A stretch of DNA of 64,000 bases from Bombus terrestris (Eukaryota; Arthropoda; Insecta; Hymenoptera; Apidae), in NCBI RefSeq assembly GCF_910591885.1, contig NC_063273.1, positions 11,027,501-11,091,500 on the forward strand, read 5' to 3'. Under the pieces are notes generated by a model. That model did no database searches. It worked only from the letters and a program-made list of their open reading frames with translations, and was not told the DNA's origin. Numbering within the stretch: the stretch's first letter is position 1; the number at the start of each line of letters is the position of its first letter. Made by a program: the position numbers and the translations under genes. This document shows positions 47,225 through 61,029 of the stretch, piece by piece.

Positions 47225-49845
47225 ACACTCGTTCGTTTGGATTTGGATGGAAAATGATTAAGACCACTGCGACCAATCATCGGTGATTTTCATTGATCGA
47301 AGATATTCTTTCTCGAGTAAATGGCTCGAATTGACAAGAGCGATCGTTCGTGTGTACTACAATGAACAAGAATATTGTCATAAATTTGATTATACAAAAT
47401 GTTTTATTTTATCTTTTATTCGTTTTATAGGATATCGTATATATTTTATGAATCTTGTGTAAATTTTGTTGTAAAATTCTTTTATTTCAGTTATTTGTAG
47501 AATATAAATGCATAAGTTACACGACAGAGTTCGAAGTTTAAATACATAAATATTCGTTATCATTGGCCATCTGTGTAGTAAAAATAAATAACAAGAGATA
47601 CATAGTGGACGCTTCTGATAAAACACGAAATTTTTATCGCGAAAATGTAAAATTGATACAAGAATCGATTCGATATAGAACTGCTTTGAAACTGTTATAA
47701 AATAAAAAGGATAGTGGATCGAGAACTGATAGTGACTGTAACTAAAATGGACATAGAAACTTCGATTCTCTATAACAGTCATTCAAAATAAAGGTTCTAT
47801 TTACGCAACTATTGAAGTAAAATCGACATCATTACAATTTCCAACTTCTACTTTCGGTAAACGTAAATTCAAAGATTATTGATATCAGTTCGAAATATTT
47901 GAGATAAAAAGTTATATTATATACAATGGTCAAATAAAATATCGTATTTCTCAGAAATTTACGCAGGATTTTACACAAAATCTGATCTGCGCCAATATCT
48001 TTGTTTATTACTATCACAAGATTTCATATCAACTCTAATAAAATTTCTTGAATATCCATCCGATAATATGGATAAAAAAAACGTGATTGCTTACAGATAT
48101 AAGTGAAAGAAAAATACTAAAAACTAATTTTACCATTGATAAAAGTAATAAAAAATGATAACAGACTTTACGAAGCGATAGAAACAAATATCCTATATAC
48201 AGAATGGATCATTAAGAATTAATATCGGTTATGATCTACTATATCTTCGACCTTTCTGCAGGTCCATCTCCTCAATTTCTCTTTCGTGTGAGGTACATGC
48301 TATTCACCCCTCTCTCTCTAAACACTGTCGGCTCTCGTAAAAGTGAATTTAGTTTCCTTGAAACCAAATAGATTTTCTCGAAATTTCTCCAAGGTTACGG
48401 GGCATTTGGGAGTAAGCTATATCTCGTTGAGAATTCATTACTCCAAACTCTAAATCTGGGCTACATGAATTTAGACCTCCTTTTCGCATAACAGCATCGC
48501 TTTTGTAAGTAGGTGTAATAAACAAAATTATTATTTCTCATCGATAAATACAATTTTATCATACAATTAACTGTATATCTTGAATTCGATACTTATTACT
48601 TTGATATAAATGATCATATTTATATATACATCGCGTTAAGTATTAAAAAAGTAATTATGTGAATGTAACAAAACATATACATACTTATAATACATCTTTT
48701 TTTCAAAGTTGGAAGGAATCTAGCAATATGAAAACCTTCCTGATGATCTTGCAGGCCAAGAGATGTATTTCGTATCGTTTTTACAACCCTTTAATAGAAC
48801 TTCAAAGAGCATGCGATAGAAAACAATAGAAAGTGAGAAATTAATATTTATATCGAGAAATATTAATCACTTCTGTATTAAAAATTTTCGACCATAGCGT
48901 CAAACGTAATTCCAATTACTAAAATTGCGGGATATTTCGTGTTTTTTTACCTTTCGAACTTTCTCGTCCACTTCCTACACGTTTATAAGAATATTTTTCC
49001 CTAAAATATATCACAATACACTAAAAACGCTTTGACTACAAGAAACGTAAGATACTTTGTATACTCTCATTCATTTTTATCTATATCCAGTATTGTGAAA
49101 GGTTCCGATCTCCGATGGTTACTGTGGAGAAACGTTTGATAAAAAGAAAGAAATTATCGTCCACCGGGAAAGCAAATTTCTAAAGTTGAATTGAATTTTG
49201 TTCTTAAATCTAGATAAAAGACAACAAAGAGTAGTGATCGAGGAACGGTGCTTATCACCATTGCATAATTCCTAAGAACGATTCATTAAAACAAACTTGT
49301 ACGATCGCAGTTTCTTTCCCAATTAATTCCACAAGGTTGCGTTCATCGTTTTGATGATTGATTGATACAGACACAAATCCGCTTTCTGCAAGATTATCCC
49401 GCTGTAATGTGCAACGTCCAGTAGAGAGTCGCTACAAACAGGGCGAGTCACTCAAAACGCTCGGAGTCAGCTTCCACGAACAGCCTTTCATGAACTCTGT
49501 AAATCCTCTCCGGACAATTAAGTTTGTGACTAATATCCGCGTACGTTCTCACAAGGGGCTACATTATCTGCTTTCCTGCCAGTTAAATTTACACGAATAA
49601 TAATTCCATTTAAAACTTTCGAAATTTATTTTGTTACTTATGAAAAATATCTCACAAGAAAATACACCGTCTTTTAGATGCATTTACACATTTCAGAATT
49701 GTTGCAAATTCTTAAATTTTTATGCAATTTAAATGTAACGACTGCTAGACTATGGATATTCACGCAAATTTATCCAATTTTTAATTTCCTATAAATACAT
49801 AAAAATCCATGGTTTAGTTATTGATTTATTTTTCTTAGTTTGCAT
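47225..49845. other. AT-rich gene-free stretch
   Basis: A 130-codon minus-strand frame (47390-47782) is rich in Tyr, Phe and Ile, as expected for chance frames in AT-rich DNA. No other signature was seen. A GC-richer patch at about 48240-48500 holds nothing recognised. Confidence 0.4.
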
Positions 49846-49847
49846 AC

Positions 49848-49950
49848 ACAGGCTCGCAAAGCTACGTACTTGGATGCCTGTATCCGTAGAAACTTTTCAT
49901 GAATGTATTATGTGGTTTATACGAAATATTTTGAAGTTTGATTAGCATCG
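49848..49950 (+). repeat. Dispersed repeat, copy 2
   Basis: Similar to 21743-21845, with the shared order ggctcg, gtagaaac or atagaaac, a tttt-atg word and ttatacgaaatatt. Identity is moderate, so both are old copies of an unidentified repeat. Confidence 0.45.
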
Positions 49951-49954
49951 TTAT

Positions 49955-52800
49955 GGGTATAGGAATGAAGAAGTATGTAGAATCGATGAATAATCGATCA
50001 AGGTTGTAGAGGGGTGCACCGTTTACGCAAATGTTGGGAAAATGTAGTTCATGGGCGAAACGATAAGCCGTGGACTCGGTTGTTTCGCTCCAAACGACGA
50101 AACTCGATTTTCACGGCTTCCACTTTGTCCTCGGGATTTCATAAAATCTTCTATTAATGAAGCGTATCTATAGCGATAACGGCGTGTTTCATTGAAAGCA
50201 TAATCTGACACGATTCAAGAGTTCACTCAACAAGGATCAAAAGTTTATTTCAAGGATACCACGATCGTATAAAATATTAGGTAAATTTAAGTTTCTTTGA
50301 CAAGAGGAGTGTTTAGCAATATGTTATCACAAACTCATATAAAACTTTTCCGATAAGGTATTGTGCACACACCATCTATAATTTTTAATCGATCGCGTTC
50401 TTTCTGTGACTTTCACAAATATGTAGATCTTAGAAACCTACGCATCATTTCGAACGTCGTTTCCACAAAGACAAAATTATAATTACTTAATCGTGTGTAT
50501 AATAATTTAAACAAATAATCACATCTTATACGAAACCAAAAAGTGTTCAAATATTTGTGAACATGAGCGTCCACAAAAGTTTTCTATAATAAGCGTTCAA
50601 ATACTTCCGTGACACACCGTATATGAATCTGATTTATACACTCTTGTCTGTCACATAAATTCTATCATTTCAACAGCAGGAATTTTCTATTTTCAGTCTC
50701 ACTCTTTGAATCTCGTTGGTCGTAGCGACTATATCAAAAACCGATTTTCCCTGTAGATCGCATCTATTCTCGGATTTTGATGCAAACCAACCCGACTTTC
50801 GCCATGGCCATGGACTATATTCCGCAACAGAGTTTCGCAGTTAATCGTATTTATACAAGGACTTCTGTTTCCCTCATTTGCGTCTCGTTATTGGTGATAA
50901 CATAACGCGGCATGGCGCGATGCCGGACTACGTACGTTAAGGACGTTTCGATCCGATCAGGAAGCAGCCGCAAAAAACTTGATAAACCGCGGTCAAGGCT
51001 GTCGATCGCACGACAAATTATATCATCGTCACGGGAATACGTTTAGCTAGTCGCTGTCAGATATAATACGATGTAAGATGCTGTCGGCGTAAACATATTA
51101 CCAGTCAAACGTCTGGAATCAAACTTAAAGGACAGTCAAAGATAAAATTTTGTTATCTTAGAAGTCGTCAAAAGTCTATCAAGGTACAGAAAATTATTAT
51201 CGATATCTGTAGCATAAATTTTGAATTAATAATAACATTAAGAAGATAAATTATCTATAAGTAAAATTGATAAAACGAGTTTTTAAATTTCTCCAATCTT
51301 TCCGCAAATACCTCGGTGTTTATGAACATACTAACCCATTCTCCTTAAATCTCCAATTAAACTGTTATAATATCATACTTGACATATTATATTAGTCAGT
51401 TGTTTAGTGCAATACTCTGCCTGCTTTTGTCTTTTAAACATAATTTTACCCTGCGATCCGAAATAGTACCGAACATTGTGCAAATATTTGTAATGGTGTA
51501 TGTGTTCGTAAAACATTAATTACTGAGATATTTTTCAAATAAACGACACGATGGCTAACAGAAGGGAAAATAAATAGGAAGGAAAAAGTTCGACGTAACA
51601 TGCTGATGCTTGAAATAAAGTTGTTAATAGGGCGGTGAACAAAAATATTATTTCATCGGGATATAAAGAACTGTTGAATATTTTGTTGCACTGAATGAAA
51701 TAGGAGTATAACGAAAGCAATAAAAAATGCATTATTTTTTTAATAGAATAATATTTGCAAGTGAAAATTCTGCGCTGCGTAGAGGAACAAAGTTTAGTCA
51801 ATTTTAATGAGGCAAGAAATCATAAAAAACCGCCGCATCGAGGATCAAAGGCGGTAATGATACTTCACTGAATATGCATAATACATTTCACTGCTGTAAA
51901 CTGTAGCATATGGAGAGAAACGTAGTATCATCGATGCCAAACAATATTTTACATCGACGAAAGAACATTTCGGAAATTAATGCTGAATGAAGGACCACTC
52001 GTGTTGATGTCCAATATGAATTTTTAAACTTTGCATTTTGCTATGTCTATTAATAATCACATCGGAAAGAGATACGTAATCAATCTTCCTGATTGCATGT
52101 TGTATCGGAGTCGTGAAACATTGAACAATCACACACTGAACTTATTTATTACGCATAATATTTTCTCGATCTAGAATAATGTAAATCCAAAATCTAGAAT
52201 AGAGATACATTTCAATTAAATAAACACTCTTTATACGTTCTTCGTTTTAAAAATTTTTCTGAAATTCTAGGAAGCTCGTGATTAAAAAATTTTTCTAATA
52301 AAAAAGGAAGAAATGTATGCTATTTGAAAGCAGGAAATCACTTATCTAATTAATATACTTTTTTTATTGCAAATTTACTAATAACTACATAAAACTACTA
52401 TGGAGGAAATAATATTATTAAGAAAAAAAATAAATAATATTAATATTAAAACATATTAGAAATATTAGCGAAAACATTACATTCTACTCTTTAAGTGTTA
52501 CTTTCGAACTCAAATTCGAAGAAACCTGCGATTAGAAAATCAAGGAAATCTAAGAAGTTTAAAGACTTACTTTCGAAGACAACTTACTTTTTTGATAAAT
52601 TTATTAGAGGCACAGCTATATAACACACCATGGAAAAAGGGCGCATTGTTATATAAAAGGGAAAAGTTTCGTTGGTAATCACCGTCCATCAGAAGCAGGA
52701 TGAAAAATAGGGATACTGTTCGGAAGAGAGATCCTGCCAGATGGTAGAGACGATTTGGAACGGCGCCAAATCTGTGATGTTCCTTGCACAACGATAGCTA
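49955..52800. other. Gene-free stretch
   Basis: The patch at about 50700-51070 is GC-richer and includes a perfect small inverted repeat (cggcat-ggcgcg-atgccg, about 50910-50927). Other frames are short and unrecognised. Confidence 0.4.
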
Positions 52801-52879
52801 GCGGAACAAGTGGCACAAGTAATACATTCATGCAAGAAATACGTCTGTGCAGGTGCCGAATTATTCAACTGCCCACACG

Positions 52880-52900
52880 TTCTCTCTCTCTTTCTCTCTA
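52880..52900. repeat. CT microsatellite
   Basis: A short tctctctc run with one interruption. Confidence 0.65.
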
Positions 52901-52904
52901 TAAT

Positions 52905-55900
52905 GAAAAGTTCGTTTTCGAAGTATGAAAATGTGCCGAGCAGCCTGCAAGCGATCGATAATAGCAATCCTTCCTCGATATCTGTTCTTCGCTTCATCTA
53001 AGAACCATTAATAATATCGTACCAAAATACTATTTCCTTTAGGGAATCGATTTTTACCGATGAATATAATATATTATGATTTTAATGCAGCGATAAATGC
53101 GTTACTCGATATATCGCAAGTTTTTTTTTTTTAATACTTCAATTGAATCTATAAATGCCAAAGTTTAACTGACATAGCAAGGTAAGATTATTTGGGCCAC
53201 CTAAGTTACAATGTCTTAAAATTCAATCTTGAACTTTGCATAGAATAACCGAACTTGTATATTACGAGCAAGCTGCGGATCTTTATGCAAATTTATATTC
53301 TTCAGAATCTTTCACTTTTCAAGAAGTTACTTTTTGAGAACACTTCGTTTCTTCTAAGAAGACTTCCGCTAGGTCAGAAAAATTTCACGTAATGCAATAT
53401 TAAATCATTCAAAGATATTGAACTTAAATAAAAATTTAAAAATATGAGTATCGTTTGGCAAATTCGTGGTATTTTTATTTAACCCAAGGAATTAGATCGT
53501 GTTATTTTAGTCTTCCCGCTCTTCTTACTGGCAATTCGACGGTATCAATCTTCATTAAGACGTTAAGTCTACCAGGGAAAGAGGAGACGGTATTAGAAAC
53601 GAAGGGTCGATCGATGTTATCACGAGTCAGGCTTATTGGTATTAATCCAAAAACTGTTTGAAATAAGAACGTTCTTCTTATTCCGGAGTTTTCTCTTCTT
53701 TCACTCGTTTATCTTCGGATATCGTCTCGCGCTGTGCAAATGTCAAGGCTCTTATATTGAAACTTAATTATCCGATGGACGTATTGAATTTCCGTATCGT
53801 GTCTCCAATATTTCCGTCATGATCCACCACCCGAAACCTTCAGTAGGGAGCTCGTCGATCAACGTTTTGTTCATACTTCAATTCATTCAAGTTTCTAATT
53901 CTGATGTCATTGGAAAGTCTACTTTAATCACTGTGATAAATTGACAAAATTGATATGACATGATCGTAATCGTTGGTGCTCTAAGTAAATGTCAGACGAA
54001 ATCATGTTATATTCATGAAAAATACGCGTAGATATTTAATTTGCAATCTCTACCTTTTTCAATCAAAATCAGTCACACGTTTCAATGAAGATTTTCGAGT
54101 TATCGAGTTTGTTGAAACTTCAGACAGTAATAGATTTCGTCACTTTTTCTATAAAAATACTTCGTTATAAGATCTAATATTTGTTTTTCAAAATATTCAT
54201 GATTATTCAATAATTCTAATTTGTAATTTTTTATAGTAATTTTGCAAATTTGCAACTATGCATTTTGGGGAGATTTAGATGATTTTTGATAAAGTATATC
54301 GTAAAATTGTTACAATATTAGCATAATAATTTGTCATATAATAAAATTAGTAAATTGACTAATTGTCAGTTATTTTGATAAAATTTTATTAATAATATTG
54401 ATTAATCTGTACAAAAGATCCTGGTCATTTAATTAAGAAGAATGTGAGTACATATTAGATATCTGAATAATGAAAATCTTAATTACCTGGAATAACAAAA
54501 GAAGTCACATCATATTGCTTACATTGACGTGGGACAAATATTAGAACACCATAATACGAAGGTCATCTTCTATTGAAATCGAGTCTTCTGCGTAGGCGGG
54601 ACTCCCTATCTTATACCTATGTGTACGTCATTCTGTTTACTAGTCGCTGCCACCCTTAATCTCAGTTCGGTAGAGTTCACAGTGCTGCTTCAATGCGCGC
54701 AAGCTTTTTCGTAAAGAAATTAGACACGATAGATAAGGATAGCTTAGTCGATTTATTAATAGCGGAAATATTTACTATACTCAAGATTGCATGGAATATT
54801 TTTGAACATTGAATGAACAAAACAAATCTCCGTTTACTGCGTATGATATTACAGAAAAATCATTTAACGTGAAAATTATATTGAAACTATATTTCAAGTA
54901 ATTAAAAAGATTTGTGAATAAACACTGTGTATTTGAAACTAGTTTCCAATAAAATTAAAAAACTCGTGAAACTCTTCTGTATTAGTAATAATTTTACATT
55001 GACAAGAAATCTATGAGAAAAGTGATTCTTTGAAAATATATCTCAAAATTTTACTTACAGAATTAATTTAATATTGATGAGTAGACTGTGAAATTTTATA
55101 CATCGATGAAAAAGTTAAACATGAAGAAATACACACAATACGTGGAAGTATATGTACAAAATATTTGAAGTATAATACTTTTTATGATATTATCCAGCTT
55201 TAGCTGTATTCATGATAATATTATAGATTTACATAAACATCCACTGTCTAATAATGATCTTTCATGGGAAGATTTCGTTTATCGGCGAAGGAATCCTAAT
55301 TGAGCCACTTTGATCCTATGATAGTTTTCTTCCTAATCCTGAATGTCACTAATCACGACTGTTTACTACAGGAGTGACGTAGAAATCTCTGATCCATATA
55401 GATACGCACACACAATTAGAATGGTATCTCGTTGTTATATCGTAATTGAACAACCCAGTTACATGGATGATGACCTATTTAAATCTATAAATGGGTTTAC
55501 CTCAGAAAGTCGATTAAATTGAAAAAGTCAAACATGCAGGAGTTGAGGTAATTTGTGGTAGGAATTTCTATAGAAATTGGCGTACCGAGATATTGATCAT
55601 TCTGCAACGTATACAGAAGAATACAGTGAGGTGAATTCAACGGCAATCTATATCGGAACATTCAAATATGTTTAGATGTTTTCTCCGGGTCTGGATTTCA
55701 AATTTATCTTTCTTTAACTTTAATTACTTATAAATAATTTCACTATTAATCAACTTTAAAATATCACTAATAATATCAAAATTTAAAACACTATTAACCC
55801 TGCTGTCTTTTGGATCATTTTTAAGTCGTTATTGCGTGATATGTGTCATTTCTCGTTTCAATTGTATGCTAGAATTTTATTAAAACACTTAAAAATCTTT

Positions 55901-55915
55901 TCCTCAATTGGAACT
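52905..55915. other. Gene-free stretch
   Basis: AT-rich with short frames only. The segment near 54580-54710 is GC-richer and carries an initiator-like TCAGTTC (54662-54668) without a TATA box at the expected distance. Confidence 0.4.
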
Positions 55916-55921
55916 AAAGTG

Positions 55922-55987
55922 AAAAAATTAGTTAATAGTTATATAAAAAATTATATAAAAATATATAAAAAATTAGTTAATAGTTAA
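55922..55987. repeat. Short direct repeat, 45-bp period
   Basis: The 20-mer aaaaaattagttaatagtta occurs at 55922 and again at 55967. The sequence between is tata-rich. Confidence 0.7.
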
Positions 55988-56104
55988 GTACTCTTAATGT
56001 TAACTTTAAGATATTATTCTTCCATTAAAATGTGGGCATAGATAAAAATAATAACAAGTGTATAGTAGAAAGCATGATTGATTCACCAATCGATAGTGGC
56101 CCAC

Positions 56105-56127
56105 GAGAAAGAGAGAGAGAGAGAGAA
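56105..56127. repeat. GA microsatellite
   Basis: A run of gagagaga on the plus strand. Confidence 0.7.
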
Positions 56128-56164
56128 ATTCTGATAACTGTATCTCTACAATATCCAAGACCAT

Positions 56165-56569
56165 CTACATATTAAAATAGGTCAGCTTACGTAATAGAAA
56201 CATAAATATCGGCGAATTCAACCAAAAACGTCTCAACGTTATTTTTGATTCAAAATTTTCCGGCACCTCTTTGAGCTTCATTCGAAGCAAATTATTTTCC
56301 TTCCGATGCAAAATATTCATTGGAATATCCCAGTTTTTAACCAAGTACAGTCCAAGTTGAGATAGAAAGAACGTAATCAATTTACGGGGTATAATCCATC
56401 GGAAGTCCCTGTACGCATCTATCGGACCCGTGAACGTATCAAGAATTAATTTCAACGAGGCAGTCTGTCGATCAAACCCATCGCACAGGAAGCTGACGCA
56501 ATTATCACGAGACGTGTTCGAACGATTAGGAAAGCCCCGAAAATTGAACAACCAGCCACGTGACAACAT
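56165..56569 (-). CDS. Unrecognised 134-codon open frame (weak)
   Basis: The minus-strand frame begins MLSRGWLFNFRGFPNRSN, in a GC-richer patch (about 56380-56660), and ends in AT-rich sequence. The predicted protein is basic with scattered aromatic residues and no motif I recognise. There is no clear signal peptide or membrane segment. The frame could be chance, or part of a rapidly evolving gene. Confidence 0.18.
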   Translation of the reverse strand: MLSRGWLFNFRGFPNRSNTSRDNCVSFLCDGFDRQTASLKLILDTFTGPIDAYRDFRWIIPRKLITFFLSQLGLYLVKNWDIPMNILHRKENNLLRMKLKEVPENFESKITLRRFWLNSPIFMFLLRKLTYFNM

Positions 56570-56699
56570 GGCCGGGATCCGTGTTCGCCTACACGGGGAT
56601 CGGTGATCCGCAATTAGGCGGAGGACACCACGATACGGGCTTGATTATCATCATCGATCGACTCGTCATAACATGTACGTCGATTACAGTTAAACAGTT

Positions 56700-57750
56700 G
56701 TGTTAACGTCAACTGTCGCGTTAAATGTACTCGTTTCTGTCACTGGTACTTCTACTTGAAAATACTATTGTAAGAATCTTTTTCCAGTTTTCTGAAATTT
56801 TCTACGTAAGCAAATGGAGGAGAACTTTATACAATTATAAAATCTAGGCGAAAAAAAGGTATTAGATCGATTCTTGAAATTACATTTCATTCCATAATAT
56901 CAAAGAATCAGAATTCAATTAAAAAGCTTCCGAATGAAATATCTCTTAACAAGTCGACGTTTTTCCAGAACGAACGAAACGATAATGGATATATTCGATA
57001 CTTTTCCTGCCAACATTTGAAGAACAGGATTTTTTAGTGGATAAATTTCATGGGTGGAAGCTCCTTTTATTAGAAACTCGTTGCCATTACCATCGAATGA
57101 GTAAGATTTGTATAAATTTAAAATTTAAAATAGAAGGTGAACATATTGATGAATAATGCATATGAAAAATACACCGTTACTAAGGAGGAAGCTTATCGAT
57201 TCAGAAAAATTGAGGATTTATAATTTATAAGTAATCCTAAAATATGATTTAAAAAATGCATTGTTTAAAATTCCAAACGTATACAACAATAAAAGATTAG
57301 AAGTATGTATTTAAAATTCCAAATTACCTGGCGAAGAGTATATTTTTGGCAACTTACGAAGTCAATGAGTAGCACCTTTTAGCGTGATGTCACGACATTT
57401 ATCGAGCCACCATTTTTAGATACTGTGGTATCATGGACTGACAACACGCTACGTGAGAGATAAATTGTTATTACGGACTCTCCCTATTACACTAAAGTAA
57501 CACATATGAAATTAATGAACTTTTACTAAATGATGAAATTATTATATATATGAACGTGTACGTGAACGTCTAACAAAAAATTAAATTATTATACAGATAT
57601 ATGAACGTGTGTATGAATTTTTATCTTGAATTTTGAATATGATGTCATTATTATTCATTGCGGTCTGTAAAAAACTTATACAGAAGATATTATACAGAAA
57701 AAAAAGAATAGAGATCTCTTGAAGAAAAGAAAGTCTAATTTCAATTAAAC
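56700..57750. other. AT-rich gene-free stretch
   Basis: No recognisable feature on either strand. Confidence 0.45.
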
Positions 57751-57753
57751 TTT

Positions 57754-57966
57754 TCACTTTTGCTGCGAATTTTTTATACACTTCTCGATAATTAACTCTG
57801 TCAGATAACCTGTATTTTTAATTGGTAAATTTTTGATCGACGATGTGATAAATAACGAAGCCTTCCCCGTTCCATTATTTATGAGTGTTGATCCAAAAAC
57901 AACTTGAAATGGATCGATGATAAATAACACACTAATAATAAACAGCAGATATAGGTACAGTCTCAT
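57754..57966 (-). CDS. Possible small secreted peptide (70 codons)
   Basis: I chose the internal methionine at 57966 because it gives a good signal peptide: MRLYLYLLFIISVLFIIDPF followed by QVVFGS, with a likely cleavage after the small residue near position 25. The mature part would be about 45 residues, with one cysteine and a basic tail (CIKNSQQK). The longer upstream start at 58038 would bury the signal peptide. One cysteine argues against a disulphide-rich toxin or defensin. No homologous family is recognised, and hydrophobic frames arise by chance in this DNA. Confidence 0.22.
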   Translation of the reverse strand: MRLYLYLLFIISVLFIIDPFQVVFGSTLINNGTGKASLFITSSIKNLPIKNTGYLTELIIEKCIKNSQQK

Positions 57967-58039
57967 GTAACTAAGCTTGCTTGTGTTTATGTTAAATTCT
58001 AATTTATTGGAGCCTGATTCATAGCCTGTATTGAACAAG

Positions 58040-59120
58040 GTGCACGGAATTCCAAGGATTCAGTACTGAATATCGAGGTTAAACGAAATTGTATCCTTGG
58101 AGAGTAAGGCATGATCTTCCATATAGTTTAATAAAATATCTATCTCGTTAAACGTAGTACATAGATAATTAACGAAAGAAATTCATTTTTTTCCTGACCG
58201 TCTCGCTAACAGGAGAAAATATAAGAACGTAATTTTAAGGTGATGCCACCTTATTATTAATTAAAGTGTTAACATTCTCGTTTTATAGCTGATAATTTGT
58301 AATATCTTTCTTTTTTAATCTTCAATTTAAAACTAATCTTTATAATGCAGCTTCCGTTACAAAATTTATTATCCAACCAGGCTATCTAATAAACTTTCCA
58401 AGAACTTTTCTGTCGTAAGTTACACCTTTGCCCTCGCTTCTATCTAAAACGGATATTCGTGTAATCTTTGAATACTTCTTGGCTATCTTCCAATCATTCA
58501 AAACAAATAATCACATCATTCCATTATCACGCATAAGCGGTATAAATACTTTATTGGTATAAATATTTATTGTCAAATAAATTGCATTAAAGCGCGTTTT
58601 GTATCGATGAACCCGATCAAACAATCAAAATATTATAGAAATTCATATGAAGGAATCTTATGAACTTATCTTTATCATTCTAAAGAATTAGGAATACCAA
58701 GAAAACATGAAAAAGAATAATATTTCTCGAAAATTCTTTACTACCATGCAGTAGGGTCGAAATAAAATAAAATTATCAAAAGAGATATCCTTTTGAATTA
58801 AACACTTTTCTAATATTTTGTACGATTTCGTAAATATTCAGGATAATATACAGATTCCTTCGAAAGATTATTTTCTTTGCTATTTTCTTAATTTATCGTA
58901 TTCTTCCTGAAATTTATAAATAATTTCTACAAATATTTGCATCCTTATCACGTATAAATGTAAAATTGTGATGGATTAATCGTTTTCATAATAGCGTAAA
59001 TTTTTGATATCAATTTGTATTAGCATTTTATTTTTAATATCCATTGATTTAATGGCAATTTATATACATATTTAATAATAAATATATCTTATATTAAATT
59101 AGGAAATATCCTAATACTTA
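58040..59120. other. AT-rich gene-free stretch
   Basis: No recognisable feature. Confidence 0.45.
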
Positions 59121-59124
59121 TGGT

Positions 59125-60500
59125 CAAGTGTGTAACTTCTCCTCAGTAACGAATTCTTCGTCCGAGAAATTTCTTACAAATCTTCCAAGTTCCTCTTTCA
59201 TTTCTTTTTCTTTGGAAAAACACAACGAATGGACAGGTGGAAAATTGATGGGCGAATCCAGTTGTAAGAACGAAGGTAAGGGAGCGTATAAACGATCGAT
59301 TACCGCCTTTTCTCCGTTCGTATTTTCATTTCAACCTCGAAAACGATTCGTTAGGCTGTCCGGCTCTCCAAAAGAATCTATTGCTGGACAGATCTAACCG
59401 AGGAGAGAGCACACTACGTCATGGTCGATTGATATTCTTCTCCGTGAATCGTGCGGGGGTAGATTGAATAATCCTTTTGCTGCCTCGTAAACAAGTCTCC
59501 TCGAATGGTTTCTCGAAATCGATCGAACATGACGCCGGAATTTTACTAACGACGAACGCGAATTCATAACTTTAAAATGTTGTCCACGTGATATCAACAA
59601 CGAAATCATTTTTTGCTTTCGCAAACAAAATCATACGTGTTGGTTCCCACAATCCTCTAATGTAAATTCCGTGGAAATTACTTTGTATGAATTAGAACCA
59701 AGTAACAATCGTTAAAGGTTTTAACAATTTAACAATTCAGGTCTAATTTTTTTTTAACTTTCCTCACGTTCTTTAAATGCCCTAATATCTCTGAACGAGT
59801 ATCTATCCAATAGTCGAAGAGATAAAAAAAAAGTTAACACTTTCAAGTTTGATGGCACTAACGTGTTGTCAAGTACAGGCCAGATTTCAGTGTCCGGTGA
59901 CATCATACATTGAAGTTACGAGCAAGTCGATCCTTTACGTAAAATTTACGAATTTGAAATTTTTTACCACCGGTAACACAGTGAAGCAACAGTGAAATAA
60001 AACACCGATTACTAAACACCGGTTAAAGTGACTAGTAAATTTCTGCGGGCGGCAAAGGAGAAAAACAAGCGAACTATACATACGTGGAGGAGGTCATGCT
60101 CATCTAGTGTTCGCCGTTGCAAACATACCAGCCAACGATAATTACGCGGAAAGGGGAAAAAACGTTGGTGTTTTGCTATCGGAGAATCGACATTGCGTGA
60201 ACAGTACCAAGAGAGAGATCATTGCGATAGAAAACACGAGTTCTTGTTAACACTCGTTCTTCTTGCAACGGCCACGCTAATCGTTCCGTCGATCCCTCGT
60301 GAACCGTGTTGACTTTGTTGATTAAGTGAATTTCTCCGCTCTTCGACGAGCCTTCCGCGCAACAACCAAGCTCAAGGTCCCGCCACGATAGATTGCAATT
60401 AATTCCTTACCATGCATTGGTCCTCCTTAGACTTCTAGAGGTACTTTTACGATCGATAAAGAAGGGTGAAAGAAGGTCCATCTGGTAGCTTGTGACGTGA
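59125..60500. other. GC-richer patches without a recognisable gene
   Basis: Two patches (about 59130-59600 and 60020-60420) are richer in G and C. The first has an 89-codon plus-strand frame (59128-59397), and a donor-like GAAG|GTAAGG (GT near 59275) lies inside it. The second has only short frames. Untranslated exons or regulatory DNA are possible. Confidence 0.3.
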
Positions 60501-60599
60501 GGGTATAATCGGCTCGATAAATATTCGAAGACAAATGTGAAAAAAATATATTGCAGTTAGCTCGCAATTGAATGATTTGATAAGCAGCGAGTATCTTAA

Positions 60600-61020
60600 A
60601 TAAGAATTAAGGGAGCTTAGCAAAGTTGTGGCTGATTAGACGGACTAGTAAATCTAAGGATTATGGAAGATACGAAGGATTCCGTGGAATGTTAACGTCA
60701 CGGAGAATTCGGAAAATCTGGGGTGATCAAAAGATTTTAGAGACTTCGAAGGTTAAAGAATACCGTAGATTCTAGAATTCGATGATATTCGAGGACTTCG
60801 AATGGATTGAGGATATTGAAAAGCACTGAAAACTGCAAAGAATTCAGGAATATTTAAAATTTCAAAGAATTCGGAGGGTTGAAAAGAGTTTAAAGGTTTC
60901 AAAAGAGGATGTTGAAAAATATTAATGCATTTGAAAGATCAAAGGATAATCTTACTGGTTTTAAATAATTAAGAGAATTAAAAATTTTAAAAGGTTCTCG
61001 ATAGTTTCAAAGTATTTCAG
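60600..61020. repeat. Cryptically simple region of attcgaagg/aaagattt words
   Basis: Many slightly changed copies of ggattc, gaattcgg, tttcaaag and gaggatatt follow each other with irregular spacing. It looks like an eroded tandem array. A related texture is seen at 24000-24790. Confidence 0.45.
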
Positions 61021-61029
61021 TAGTTGCAA

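Noticed and set aside
47390..47782. 130-codon minus-strand frame rich in Tyr, Phe and Ile
   Set aside because: Composition is what chance frames in AT-rich DNA give; no domain or splice context.
50500..50640. Words resembling the end of a Tc1/mariner element (acaccgtat, gttcaaata)
   Set aside because: No inverted partner or target duplication could be found.
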